DNA of 64,000 nt from Macrotis lagotis (GCF_037893015.1 NC_133658.1:881434893-881498892); one strand, 5' to 3'; positions 24,195-52,980 are shown, numbered from the stretch's first letter. Notes: generated by a model not told the origin, from the letters alone. A program made the numbers and translations.

Positions 24195-24951
24195 TTATAC
24201 CTGAAGGACTTTATTGGATCATTGTACACTTACTAAGAGTTATTGGCATTTAAAATGGAAGCTCCTAGAGGGTAGGTAGCAGGTCTTTCCAAATCACTGT
24301 TTAGATAAACAAATACTGAATCCTTTTTTGATGAGGGTACATTGTGGTTTAGAGAAGGAAGATGGTGGCAAGAAGACCCTATTACCTCATCCAGCCACAG
24401 ACTTTCCTAAGGCATATATCTAGCTCTCTTCTGCCAAAGAAGCAGAAAAACACAGAAAGTAAGTAAATTATCGTCTTTTCCTCTTCTCCCTCTCCCTCTC
24501 CAAGATGGTAGTAAATTAGCTTTCTTAGCAGAGTGAAATTAACTGATGAGTTATCTCTTCTTCTCCTGTAAATATTGCCAATGGTTCACATTTACTTTTA
24601 TCATGGTAGTGCATTATCGCTTGGTGACAGGAGAGGGCACTCTTAGCATTGCCATCCATTGCAAATGGCTGAGTGAAGATGAAAGAAGTAGGGTTACTGG
24701 AGTTGGGGGTTGGCTGAGTTGGTGTCATTGATCAGTCCAAAGCTTCATTAAGCCCAGTGGGTCTGAAATCCCACTCTCCAGTCATTCTCTTTTCATAGTT
24801 GGGATGTTCAGATTCAGAGCCTCTGACAACCATCTGGTCCACTCTTTTTTGTATTCCCCATCACTAGTTATAAATAATTTGCCCCTTTTCCCAACCTTCC
24901 CAGGACATGATTCACAGGCAGATAGGGAAACTAGGCCATCACCTAGGTACT
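24195..24951 (-). other. DRAXIN: DRAXIN 3' UTR (predicted minimum)
   Basis: Low-repeat sequence downstream of the stop as far as the first AATAAA. The human 3' UTR is long, so transcription may run further, to one of several AATAAA motifs near 23340 or 22010. Confidence 0.4.
24210..24215 (-). terminator. Polyadenylation signal AATAAA for DRAXIN (candidate)
   Basis: Minus-strand CAATAAAG lies 737 bases after the stop codon. Other AATAAA copies lie further downstream, so the main site is not certain. Confidence 0.35.
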
Positions 24952-41438
<16,487 letters not shown>

Positions 41439-41944
41439 GGCCCTTGGCCTCTGCAAGGTGATAACAGAATACATTCTCTAAGATTCTACATGCCAGAGAT
41501 ACTCTATCTCTCAACTCCAGAAATTTCTCATGGTCTTCCCTGGCTTGCTTCAAATTCCAGCTAAAACTCACCTTCTCCAGGAAGTCTTTCTTGATTCCTC
41601 ATTAATCCTGATGCCTCCTTCCTGTTGATGATGTCTACTTGATTCTTTGCATAATTTGTTTGGTGGTTTTACAATCATTAGATTGTAAGCCCCTTGAAGG
41701 CAAGGACTATTTTTTGCCTCTTTTTGTATTCCCAGGACTTTACTCATGGTACACACTTAATAAATGTTTATTGACTGATTAATTGGTTGATTGATCTGGG
41801 AGTTTCCTCATAAGAATGTCCACATACCAATGACATTAAAGGTTTGATTCACCAAAAAGAAAAAAAAATTCTAGGAATTATATAATTCTTAAGTCCATGA
41901 GTCCTTATCTAATCTTTTCCTCAACTATAAAATACCACCTTGTT

Positions 41945-42165
41945 GGACTAGAGGGTAGAGCACTGAATCTGAAGTTAGAAAGACCTGAATTCAAATGCTC
42001 ACAATTTGTGTGACCCAGGAGAGTCACTTGCCCTGTCTGTCTCAATTGCCCCATCTGTAAAAGAGGGGATAATAACACCACTTGCTTTCCCAGCATTGTT
42101 GTCAAGCTCACACAGTATTTGTAAAGTTATTTGAAAAGCTCTATAAATATCAGAAGTTATAATTA
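41945..42165 (+). repeat. MIR-like CORE-SINE
   Basis: AGTTAGAAAGACCTGAATTC, CAGGAGAGTCACTTGCCCTG, CTCAATTGCCCCATCTGTAA and TAAATATCAGAAGTTATAAT. Confidence 0.75.
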
Positions 42166-43247
42166 AAATAGGAGACAGGGTAGACTCCATGGTTTTTGAG
42201 ACCCTTTATAAGATCTAAATCTATAATCTTATGTGAAGGTCACATAACTTCCGGGGTCTCAATTTCTTTTCTGTGAAATAGGAGGATTGGATTGGATGTT
42301 GGACTCCACAGCTTCCAGGCTCTCTTTTAACTCTAAAAAAAGTCTTTTTTTTTTTTCCTTTCTGGCTGACTCATGCTTCCCATAGATTGAAAAAGGAGCC
42401 AGTGCTGGGGCTTCATAGGGAAAAAGTTGCCTGCTGCTTGGAAAGCCCCATCTGGAATGATCAGGCTATAACATTCAGTGCATTTTCCTCCCCCACCTCT
42501 ATTCCCTCCCTTCCTTCCCGCCCTCTCCATCCTTATTATAGCCAAACAAATACAACATGGGGTTAGTTTGACATGATTGAATTTTTATGGCCTCCCTGGG
42601 GTCTGCCTCATATTGCTGTACTCTCTCAAAGGTGCTTACTTAGGTTTTTTTTTTCTTTCCTGATTTGTTGCAATACAGTTGCTCCTGATCCAGTTTAGAT
42701 TAACTTGGTCTGAAATTCCAAGTAACCCTTTATTTTTCCTCTCAATCCTCCAATAGCTGATCCTATGACCCAGCTCCTCTTCACCCCCACATTAAAGCAT
42801 TTCCACCAAACATGTTTTATGGGCAGTACCTTTGGACCAAGAGATCAAAGGAATAGTTCTCTTTAGATGCTGAGTTACTATTATAACTAATATTTATGAT
42901 CATCACTGGTAATTATTATAGATGCAGTCTACTAATAAGACTGAATATTTATATCCTTTCAGTAAAAATGTATGTATATGATATATATCAAAAGTTTAGG
43001 ATCAGATTTAAATGACAATGTTTAAAACTTTACTTTTGGGGGGACACCCTGGATCATGATGGATTTTGATCTGAAAGATAACTTAGCAATTTTACAATGT
43101 TTGGAGCTATTCCAAAGTGAGTAGACTGTCTTCTGAGGGAATGGCTCCCCCTTAATGACGGGGTCACTTGTCTGAGTTTTAGAAGGGATCTTTTTCCTGC
43201 TCTGTATTGGACTCAATTATTTTTGAGGTCTCCTCCAACTGTGATAT

Positions 43248-43480
43248 TCTGGTTTGGAGACATTTGGAGTCAGATAGACTTGAGTTTAAAACCTGCCTCA
43301 CACATTTATCTTGCTGTGTGTCCCTGGATAGGCAAGACCTTTTAACCACTGTCTGCCTCAGTTTCCTCATCCTTAGAATGGACAGAATCATATTACCTTC
43401 CTTCCAATCTTCTCAGGAGGACTGAACCAGATAAAAAGCTCTTTGTAAACCTTAAAGTACTAAGTAAATGTTAACTACTA
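43248..43480 (+). repeat. MIR-like CORE-SINE
   Basis: GAGTCAGATAGACTTGAGTT, CTCAGTTTCCTCATCCTTAG and AGTAAATGTTAACTACTATA. Confidence 0.75.
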
Positions 43481-44012
43481 TAATTACTCTGTAGTATAGA
43501 AATAAACTAAATATAAACTCAAATAAACTAAACATGTATTTATTAAATTCTTACTTTTCATTAGACAAACTTCTAAATCCCAGGGACACAAAGGCAGAAC
43601 GGGTGAGCTTCTGTCATCCTAGGGATGGGATAGAGGTAGTATAATGGTAGGAAGACAACATGTAAACAGATCTGTGGGTCCAATAGAATTTGGGGCTGGG
43701 AGAGGGCAACAATAAATAAGTGAATCAGGAAAGGATTCTCCTGGGAGGTGGCAACTGAGTCGAACCTTGGAAAAACCTAGGGTATTAGGAAGTGGAGAAA
43801 AGGAGGGAGCACATTCAGACCAGCAGCCCAAACTGTGAAAGAGAATGTTCTATGCATCACTGAGCGCAGGGAATGGCAATTTGACCGCTATGCCTGCAGG
43901 AATATGTGATAAACTTAGAAAGATCGGCTGGAAACAGACTATGAAGGACTTTAAGGGAGAATTTGAGGAATTTGTATTTATCCTAGAGGTTTTGGGGAAC
44001 CCTTGAAGATCC

Positions 44013-44180
44013 TTTTTTTTTTAATTGAGACTTTATTTTTCCAAATACATGTTATGAAATTTTCTCAACATTCATACATATGCATATAGCTAGGTAATTA
44101 TCAAGGGTCTGAGGCTGGAATTGAACTCAGGTCCTCCTGACTCTAGGGCCCGTGCTGTATTTACTGCACTACCCAGCTGC
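44013..44180 (-). repeat. LINE 3' piece joined to partial WSINE1-type SINE
   Basis: TTTATTTTTCCAAATACATG and TTTTCTCAACATTCATACAT look like a LINE end. They are followed directly by a 5'-truncated antisense SINE (AGCTAGGTAATTATCAAGGG through CCCAGCTGCCC). Confidence 0.6.
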
Positions 44181-45197
44181 CCTTGCCCTTTGAGCAAGAG
44201 AATACATCATGAAACTGGACTTTAGGCAACTTTGTGGAAAAGGAAAAAAAAAACGAAATGAGAGAGGGGAAGGGACTTTTCCATGCAGCTGGGGAGAGCC
44301 AGAGATAGGAGTTGAACCTATTACACAACTTGAACTCCTTCCAGCTGCTACCACTCACCCAGGGGAAGTCTCAACTAATATGAGTCAAGTGCTTTCCAAA
44401 GTGGAAATCTGATCTCACATAATATGTGCTACACCGTGCTGTCTTTTGGAGTCTAAGTCTGGAAATTGGTGATGGCCAAATTCTCCCAATTTCAGAGCAG
44501 GAAGGATGAATGCATTGACCTTCTAGCCCAGGCAGTCTGGACTGTGTAGGATCTGGAGAAGCACTTGTTTTTTTACCTACTTTTTACTCCCATCATTCTC
44601 ATAACCATCTCCTTGTTCAACAGTGATCTTGCCCAGCCTGCTGCCTCCTCTCTTTCTCTCTCTCTTTTTGTCAGAGCTGAAAGGAGGCAGGTGGTGTACA
44701 GCCTTTTCCATGTTCCCTATTATCTGGGTTCCCTCATTATTCAGCACTGAGCCTTTGGAGGCTTGAGGAATGTTTGTCACTGGGGAGGGGCTTGGGAAAG
44801 CTTCCTTCTTCACCCCTAACATATCTACTTGGCCCCTTGCTCCCCTCTTGGTTAACCTCAGCACATGAAGGGGATCCTGCTGTATTAGCATCAAGTGAGG
44901 CTCTCCTTTCTTTCCCTCAGTTACTATAAGGAAACTCCCTGTATCTTTTCTCTGCAAAAGATGGGGAAGGGGGAATGCTGAATAAGGATGTGAACCTGGA
45001 TTGGCAGCCCCTTTACATGGACCCTTAAAGAGATTTTCATTTGAGGCAGTTCAGTGTATTAGAAACCTTCAACCCCACAGTAAATACCCCCTCTTGTTAT
45101 GAGAGGCAGAATGAAAAAAGCTTGGAATGGGGTATTACCTTGGAAGTTCAGCTCTGTTATTTATTAGTATGTGTCCTTAGATGAGTCATTTAACTTT

Positions 45198-45355
45198 TTT
45201 GTTTTTGTTTTTATAAAGCAATGGGATTGAGTGAATTGTCCAAGGTCTCACAACTAGTAATTATCAAGTCCAATGATCAATTATTCAAATCCAGTCTGAG
45301 GCTGGATTTGAATTCAGATCTTCCTGGCTCCAGGGCTGTTGTCTATATTTAGCTT
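45198..45355 (-). repeat. Diverged WSINE1-type SINE
   Basis: AAGCAATGGGATTGAGTGAA, GTCTCACAACTAGTAATTAT and CTTCCTGGCTCCAGGGCTGT. Confidence 0.7.
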
Positions 45356-46864
45356 TTGAAAAATGAGAACGTTGGACTAGATTATCTCAAAAACCTATCC
45401 CAATTTTTAATCTTGTATTTCTATTTAGCTCTGAAAGTTTGCATGAAGGTTCCATGACGGCAGGGATCTTATCTTATCTAACCTTTACAATTCTCTGGTA
45501 CCTGGTACAAAGCTGATCCTTATAAAAGTGGGGCTAAGACTGAGCTCTCTACATGGACCAGAATCCTACAAGGTAAGATTGAATCCTCCACAGGGAAAAG
45601 CCATCACCAACTGGGTTATGTTGAGGGTGTGGTCATTGACACCATAGGATTCATTTTCTCAACAACAAACTATTCATTGATTGGTTATTATAATAGTATA
45701 TATCATATATATACTATTATATATATATAATATATATCACACATTTACTTTCACATCCACAAATTTCATATACATATTTTTATAATATCATGTATATAAT
45801 ATTATATATTATATATTATAATATAGTGGACACCAATATTCCACAGGAAGAATGTTAATATTTAATTAATGATTGGCTTGAATGAATAGCTATAACTGCA
45901 CTGACTACCTTCAACATCCTCTGACTGGGGATGACTTTACCCAGTGGAATAAGATAGACTCAGTGTACATCAATGAAAGATAGTTGTTTAGCAATACAGG
46001 TTTCCTCTCTGCAGAATTCATCACTTCATATATGACTGAAGTCTTCAATCATGGCCTCATTAGCATACAACTCTGGCCACCAAGCTAACCAGAATAGGTA
46101 GAATTAATTCTTGGAGATGGAAAATAAACCACTGAGGGAACCCAGGTCAGACCAAAAATAACCTCCTTTTATTCTAGAGGGGCATAAAAGAATCTTAGAA
46201 GATTCCCATAAAGACTAGTAATTGCTTAAACCAATACCCTCATTTATAGAGAGGGTACTCATAGAGGAGACAGGGCAGGAATATATCATGGGGGAAGGGA
46301 GTTTCCAACCCAGGCCTCCTAAAGCTGAATTATGCCATGCTGTTTTGGCTAGCTTCTCTGGCTTCCCAAGTAAACTGGCAGAGCTACTCTGACTGGGAAA
46401 AGATTTGTAGACTGATGAGCTATGGAGGGGAATGGTGTTTGCAAAGCTTTTCACACCCAGGGTAGCTGTAAATCCATGGGAACACAATTTCCAGAGAGAG
46501 ATGGCAACCCACCACTGAGTGATGGAGAAGCCTGCAGCATTAGTAAATGGGGAAATGGATCATAGCAACAGAGTTAGGATTGAAAAGGTCTTGAAAACCC
46601 TCTAGATTCAAACCCATAGTTTTTATAAATGGGGAAACTGAGGTTCAAGGTTTCACTAATAGAATGGGTCAGAGTCAGAAACCAAATCAAGTCCCAAGTT
46701 CAAATCTCCCCCCTGATACTGTAATCCAGATTTGAATTCAGGTCCTCTGACCCCTAAACTAGTAGTCTCTCTCTATTGTACTACATTTCCTCTTGAGTTT
46801 TGGGCTGGATTAACTCTAACGCTTTAATGCTTCCTTAACCCTAAAAACCAATGTTTGTCTTCAC

Positions 46865-47124
46865 TCTTTTTTTTTGAGGCAATGGAATTCAATGACTTGC
46901 CCAGGGTCACACAGCTAGTAAGTATTAAGTGTCTGAGGTCAGATTTAAGGTCCTACATTCTTTTTTGTTTGTTTTGTTTTTTAGGTCTTTGCAAGGCAAA
47001 TGGGGTTAAGTGGCTTACCCAAGGTCACACAGCTAGGTAATTATTAAGTGTCTGAGGCCGGATTTGAACTCAGGTCCTCCTGACTCCAGGGTCGTGCTCC
47101 ATCCACTGTGCCACCTAGCCACCC
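46865..47124 (-). repeat. SINE inserted into an older SINE
   Basis: An older antisense SINE fragment (46865-46946) is followed by a younger copy (46961-47124) between exact AAGGTCCTACATTC duplications at 46947-46960 and 47125-47138. Confidence 0.88.
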
Positions 47125-47138
47125 AAGGTCCTACATTC

Positions 47139-47400
47139 TCAAAGAAGACCATGGTATCAGAGAGGTGAAGTCATGACATACAAGTGAATTGGATCTGGAG
47201 TGAAGTAGGGGCTGTGCAAAGTCATTTTCTCTTCCAAAGCCATCTAGGTCCAGTGGCCAGATATGGATCCAGACAACTAGAGATTGCCCTGGGTGTAGTT
47301 GGAGACCTTGGCCTTTATGAGCTTATGAGGCCTTTAACAAATCTCAGTTTGAGTAAGACAACACCCACCCAGTGGTTGAAGGTAGGTGAGAGAGATGAAC
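47139..47400 (+). repeat. Second SINE-like family, variant with ACCTTGGCCTTTAT 3' end
   Basis: GACCATGGTATCAGAGAGGT, TCCAGTGGCCAGATATGGAT and CTCAGTTTGAGTAAGACAAC. It has the same layout as the copy at 30551. Confidence 0.7.
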
Positions 47401-47689
47401 AAGAGACCAAGAATGATCACTTCCAAACCAAAAAATGAACCTGGAAGAGTAAGATGCTCATAGTTGGGTTGAACCACAGCTGCTGTTTTTTGGAGTATCG
47501 GATTACCGAAATGAGTATTTGGAAATAAGTATTGAAATAAGTATTAGGAGGAATAAGGGTTTCTCAGTGATGGAGGCAGGTAAGAAAGGAAAGAAGTAGA
47601 GAGGCCTATAACCTAGACAGGAAGGGGGCTGTGCTGGAGCTTAGCAACCTGGGATGAATGTAACAGGGAGGGGGTGTCAGAAAAATGAA

Positions 47690-48070
47690 TGATTTCGCTC
47701 TCCTTCTCGCCTCTACCTCCCCCTGCGCTAGTCTGCTCCAGTCCCAAACCTGCTTGAGACAGTGGCGTATGCAAACGAGGATAATTAATCAACCTTGGCG
47801 CCTGGCTTTTGATTAATAGACACCTCCCTCCAATTTTCCCATCCAGGGCCAGCCCATGGAGAGGGGCTGGGGACAAGAGGGGTGCCTGTCTCCCCCACAG
47901 ACAACTTGTGGCGCCTTGGCTGATAGCTTCTCTGGGGTCCCTGTGGCAGCTGGCACCCCAAGGAGTCAACCAGGCTGCCCCCCCCTCCAGACCCCAGGCC
48001 CACTGAGCAAGGGACAGATGGCTGATCATCACAGGGCTGGGGGCAAGGCAGAGTGGGCTTAGGGCGGCCA
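47690..48070. promoter_or_regulatory. Candidate intronic enhancer in DRAXIN intron 1
   Basis: A repeat-free island in a repeat-dense intron. It contains ATGCAAAC, TAATTAATC (47782-47790) and TTGATTAAT homeodomain-type sites, and two GGCGCC/TTGGC sites. Conservation is inferred from lack of repeats and site density, not measured. Confidence 0.35.
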
Positions 48071-48368
48071 ACTTGAGATGGCTTGGATCCGGGATCCTCT
48101 GGAGCAGTCAGAACTGGGGAGCTGTCAGCTGGTCACCCACTTAGCTGTGAGAAGTTGGGCAAGTGAAAGAAGGCATTTATTTGGCACCTCCCAAATAGCT
48201 GTATTTGTAGAGCTAAATTTTTGTGCCTAAGTATAAGACTTTATGATTAACCCTATTGAATCTCATCTTATTTCAGCCTTTGAAGATCTTTTAAGTTGCT
48301 GAGTGTTATCCAGTGAGATAGGTATCTTTCCCAACTACTTACTTAATAAATGTTGGCCCTTTGGAGAG

Positions 48369-48524
48369 TTTTTTTTTTTTAGGTTTTTGCAAGACAAATG
48401 GGGTTAAGTGGCTTGCCCAAGGCCACACAGCTAGGTAATTATTAAGTGTCTGAGGCTGGATTTGAATTCAGGGACTCTTGACTCCAGGGCCAGTACTCTA
48501 TCCACTGCACCACCTAGCCGCCCC
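48369..48524 (-). repeat. WSINE1-type SINE
   Basis: Antisense near-consensus copy between CTTTGGAGAGTTTT and CCTTGGAGAGTTTT. Confidence 0.88.
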
Positions 48525-48589
48525 TTGGAGAGTTTTAATATGCAAAGAAAGAAACATGAAATATCAGATGCCAAACACTTTTCAATGAT

Positions 48590-48755
48590 GATCTTATTTG
48601 ATCCACACATTGAGCTGTTATTATCATTATTTTACATTTGAGGAAACTGAGGCAGTCGAAGTTTAAGTGGCTTTCCTAGAGCTACACAACCAGCAGGCAT
48701 TTGAAGCAGGATTCAAACTCAAGTTCAGAACTCTATCCACTATATCACTTAGTTT
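48590..48755 (-). repeat. MIR-like CORE-SINE, antisense
   Basis: TTTTACATTTGAGGAAACTG, CTACACAACCAGCAGGCATT and AACTCTATCCACTATATCAC. Confidence 0.7.
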
Positions 48756-48771
48756 CAAGTCACTAAGTCTT

Positions 48772-49240
48772 GGTTGTTGCAGTCATTCAGTCCTGGTTGA
48801 CTTTTTTGTGACCCCATTTAGGGTTTTCTTGGCAAAGATACTGAAGTGGTTTACCATTTCATTTTCATTTTATTCTTGAGGAAATTGAGACAGATAAGTT
48901 AAATGGCTTGCCTACAATCCCACAGCCAGTAAGTATTTGGAACAGGATTCAAACTCAGTTCTTTCTGACTCCAAGCTCTATCCACTACAGTATCTAGTTT
49001 CAAGTCACTAAATATTTGTTGTTGTCATGCAGTCTTGTCTGACTCTTTGTGATTCCACTTGGGGTTTTCTTGGCAAAGATAATGGAGTGGTTTGCCATTT
49101 CCTTCTCATTTTATGTTTAAGGACATTGAGGCAGACAGGTTAAATGACTTGCCTGAGTCACATGGCCAGTAAGTACCTGAAACAGGATTCAAATTCAGGT
49201 CTTCTTGAGTCCAAGTCCAGAGCTCTAAACTGAGTCACTA
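48772..49240 (-). repeat. Two MAR1-like RTE-tailed SINEs in tandem
   Basis: Two antisense copies (about 48772-48998 and 49018-49240) share TTGTTG starts, CCA(T/C)TT(A/G)GGGTTTTCTTGGC boxes and CTATCCACTA or equivalent ends. They are joined by a near-repeated TTTCAAGTCACTAA motif (also at 48753). Confidence 0.8.
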
Positions 49241-49454
49241 AACCTTATTGTGTCTCAGTTTTCCCATCTGCAAAAGGAAGAGGTTAGATGAAGCTATTCC
49301 TTGAAGCTTGAATGGAATCAAATTCCTTGGAAATATAAACTTCCTAGTAGAATATAAGTTTCTCAAGTCCTGGTATTCCAGTACCTAATATAGAAGGTAT
49401 TTATTTAATAAAAGCTTATGATATTTGAATGGTATTTCTTGAACCATTACACTA

Positions 49455-49612
49455 AGCACAATGGAAAGGAAACTGGATTTGAGGACCTGGGTTCAAATCC
49501 CATGCTAGATATGACTTGGTGGTCCTGGGGTGAGTCATTTCATCTCTGGACCTATTTCCTCATTGTGAAATGAGGGGATTGGCTAGACTAAGTAACCTCT
49601 AAATTCATGATC
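49455..49612 (+). repeat. MIR-like CORE-SINE
   Basis: GACCTGGGTTCAAATCCCAT, GGGGTGAGTCATTTCATCTC and CCTCATTGTGAAATGAGGGG. Confidence 0.7.
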
Positions 49613-50934
49613 CTATATTGCTTCCTGTGAGGAAGTCTTACTTAATACTCCTATTTTATAGATGAAGAAATTGAGGCTCAAAAATATTAAGAGAATTACT
49701 CAAGACCACTCTAGTAAGTGGTAGTACCAGAAGTCTGGGATCCAGAGATTCCAAATCTAGTGCTCCCTCACCCCAATATATCATGTTTCTTTCTTTGCAT
49801 ATTAAAGTTCTCCAAGGGCCAACTTTTATTAAATAGCTACCATTTATAGCTCTATATACTGGTCACAAAGTAATTTTTCCCACCATTTTTTAAAATCTCG
49901 AACTCTATACTAGGGTTAACTATAAAATTCCAGTGCTGAATTAGGATTTTTAGGTGAAAAAGGCCTCAGATGGAAAAATACTGACTTAAGCATGTTTTTT
50001 TGCAAACTGACCTCAATATGAGAAATGCCTCCCCTAGCCAGTCGTCCTTCTTATCTTCAAAGTCTAACACATCCCTGCTAATTATCTCTACACTTGGAGT
50101 AGCTCCCTCCCTCCATTCTAAGAAATGTAACAAAGAACAGAAATTCCCTTAGCTCATTCTTAACATCCACCCCCACTCCTGGAACTCAATAATCAGAGGA
50201 CCCTCAGTTTATGACCATTTGGCTTGGGACCAAATTTTTTCTATTTAACCTCTCCCTACCTTCCTTTAGTCAATCAATAAGGGAGATCTTGTTTTTTTAC
50301 TCTATTGCTTTTGGCAAAATAAAGGTGATAAGACTTTCCCACTGGAATTTTCAGAAGTCAGTTTTACTCCCTGGTCTTTTTCTGTCATCAAATCTAATGA
50401 TCACCATGGTGATAAAGAGTAAGCTGCTATTACCATCCAGAAACTATCCCCAAGCAGCTCCTAACACTTTCAAACTGGGCTCATTTTGCTTCTTTCTGGG
50501 ACAGGACCACATTCTGAGCTCCCCTACTTCTAGAAAATGACCTAGGAAATCAATATTTTCCCTATAGGGGTGTGTGTGTTTTGGAAGTTGAGAGGTATGG
50601 GGAGGTGGAAAAGGGAGTAAGAAGGAGACCCATCTCAAGACCATGAACAGAGTTATTCATAGGGTTTAAGTGACCCTAGGAGAGCCTGGGGTTTAAGTGA
50701 CTTCTGCCTTCTCTTCTCCAATGCGCTCTCCCGGATCAAGGAGTCACATATCAAAGGGTTGATTTCTTGCCTTCTCAACACTTAGCTCAAGGCAAGAAAG
50801 CCTAAGACCTAAGTTCTAGGTGCTTCTTTATTTACAAAATATAGCTGTCTTAGGAAAGATGTCATCTATTCAGTTTTTATTACTCAAATCCTATTTCTCT
50901 AGGAACTTCCATTACAAATTCAATGGATAGTAAC

Positions 50935-51320
50935 TGGAGTTCATAGAGATCTTAACATAACAGTATTTCATTTGAGACTCACAATAATCCTGAGAGATAA
51001 GTGGGTATAAAAGGCAATATTGATTCCATTTTACTAAGCTTTTGAAAAATAGACTTGCCCAAGATCAAACAGCTATTGTCAGAAGTGTAGATTGGCAGCC
51101 AGATCTTCCTAACTCTCAATTTAATCCTCTTCTTTCAGGGATGCTTTATTTTCTTAGATTTAGAGCTAAAAAGGGCCTTGAAGATTATCTAGTCTATCTC
51201 CCTCATTTTATGGAGATCTAGATACCTTAAATGACTTGTCCAATGTTACATGGCTAGCAAATAGCAGAATCAGGATTTGTTTGACTCAAATCTTCTGTCT
51301 CCAGACTAGAATTCTATAGC
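50935..51320 (-). repeat. Two diverged MIR-like SINEs, antisense
   Basis: CAGTATTTCATTTGAGACTC and CATTTTACTAAGCTTTTGAA, then CCCTCATTTTATGGAGATCT and ACATGGCTAGCAAATAGCAG. Confidence 0.6.
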
Positions 51321-51589
51321 CCAGAATTTGTGTTCTCATTTGTTTTTAGAGGACAACATTTCCTAAAATGTTTGTTTTCAAACAATTGGATACCATAGGT
51401 TAAGTTTGGGATAACTCTAGGTTAAAATTTCTGTGGATGGAGAAGAGAGAATTTCGAGACAACATTTTAGAGATCTGTCAGGGAGAAGAGGGGACAGATT
51501 TACTGTTAAGTCACACAGGTCAGAACTGGGAGCAATGTGAAGAAGCTTGAAAGTAGTAGATGGCAATCTAATATAAGGAAAAAATAAAT

Positions 51590-51795
51590 AAATCCAATGA
51601 CACTGTCCGAAAATTAAAATGGGCTACCTCTGGACGTAACCAATTTCCTATTACTGTCTGTCTCCAAGCAGAGGCTGAAGGGTGATTGTAGATGGAATTT
51701 TTGGTCAGGTGTGGGTTAGAATAAATGGCTCTGAAGTCTTTTTCAATCTGGAAGTTCTCTCTGATTCTGTATCCTTCTTTCACTTTTCTCCTACC
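51590..51795 (+). repeat. CR1/L3-like LINE fragment
   Basis: CTGTCTCCAAGCAGAGGCTG and AGGTGTGGGTTAGAATAAAT, ending CTCTCTGATTCTGTATCC. Confidence 0.45.
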
Positions 51796-51964
51796 CAATG
51801 GTGTATGATGTGTTGCTATAAGGACTGAACTTGTGCATTCACTGAAATAAGGAAATCTCCTTCACTAAAGCAGGTTGGCTCCTTTTCTTTAACTCATTGT
51901 CATCATCAAAAACCTTGTAGTAATTTCCCACTGTGTGGGAAATGTTGTATATACTTTTCAGAAA

Positions 51965-52215
51965 TGACTCCTGAGGAAGCTCTGTAGCATATGGGTAGAG
52001 AGTAGAAAGACTTGAATTCTAATCCAGTCTCATACACTAGCTTTGTGATTGAGCAAGCCATTTCATTGCTGTCTACCACACTATCCTCATCTGTAAAATG
52101 GCTATAATAATATCTCTGTAGCTTCTTATGAGAATCAAATAATATAACATTTGTAGAGCACTTCAAATAATGAAAGTACATAGGAGGTGCTATATAAATC
52201 TCATCATCATTGTTA
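51965..52215 (+). repeat. MIR-like CORE-SINE
   Basis: AGAAAGACTTGAATTCTAAT, CATCTGTAAAATGGCTATAA and GGAGGTGCTATATAAATCTC. Confidence 0.75.
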
Positions 52216-52585
52216 TTATTAATTATGATGATAATTAGAGTTGCTTAGATAACTAAGAGATTAAGTGACTAGTATTTGTCAGACCCAGGCTCTGAGGTCT
52301 AAACATTATACTTAAAATTAAAGGAAATTAAATGGATAAATCTCATTAAAGGAAAGAATCCTTTTTTATAAAGTGAATATTCATCCTCATTCTACCGATT
52401 TTCCTAGTTGGACTTTAATGGAGGCCCTTAAACTTTTTCTGGCAGCCTGGTAAAGTCTACAACGTCCTGCTCAGAATAATGCTTTCAGAATGCATGAAAA
52501 AAAAAATATAAAGGAAACTGATTATCCTCAAATAAACAGAAATTTTTTCTCTTCCAAGACCACATGGGTTAAGAATCTTTGACCA

Positions 52586-52980
52586 AGGGGTGGCTAGGTG
52601 GTATAGTGGGTAAAGCACCCACCTTGGAGTCAGGAGTACTTGAGTTCAAATGCAGCCTCAGACACTTAATAATTCCCTAGCTGTGTGGCCTTGGGCAAGC
52701 CACGTAACCCCACTGCCTTTAAAAAAAAAATCTAAAAAAAAGTCATATTGAGTTTAACCTAAAAAAATTTTTAAAAAGTCATCCCTCCTTCTCTTAGGGG
52801 CGGCTAGGTGTCTGTAGTGAATAAAACACCAGCCCTGGAGTCAGGAGTACCTGGGTTCGAATCTGGTCTCAGACACTTAATAATTACCTAGCTGTGTGGC
52901 CTTGGGTAAGCCACTTAACCCCGTTTGCCTTGCAAAACAAACAAACAAACAAACAAACAAACCAACCAACCAAAAAAAAA
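52586..52980 (+). repeat. Two WSINE1-type SINEs, second nested in the first one's tail
   Basis: Sense copies at about 52586-52735 and 52797-52980. The outer flanks AAGAATCTTTGACCA (52571) and AAGAACCTTTGACCA (52981) form one duplication enclosing both, so the second landed in the A-rich tail region of the first. Confidence 0.8.

Larger units (their letters stand above)
14234..24195. other. Intergenic region between AGTRAP and DRAXIN
   Basis: About 10 kb with no supported exon. It is dominated by SINEs, microsatellites, a CR1/L3-like LINE fragment and a possible LTR. The stretches 14240-15500, 17020-18800 and 23880-24195 hold nothing I can name beyond simple repeats and decayed SINE pieces. 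Confidence 0.6.

Noticed and set aside
41439-41474. In-frame upstream ATG extending DRAXIN by 12 codons
   Set aside because: It lies in the intron: a good acceptor (CACCTTGCAG) ends at 41451 and the downstream ATG has the better context and the signal peptide.
47613-48071. 152-codon minus-strand frame in DRAXIN intron 1
   Set aside because: No recognisable domain. It crosses a motif-rich non-coding island; kept only as an enhancer candidate.
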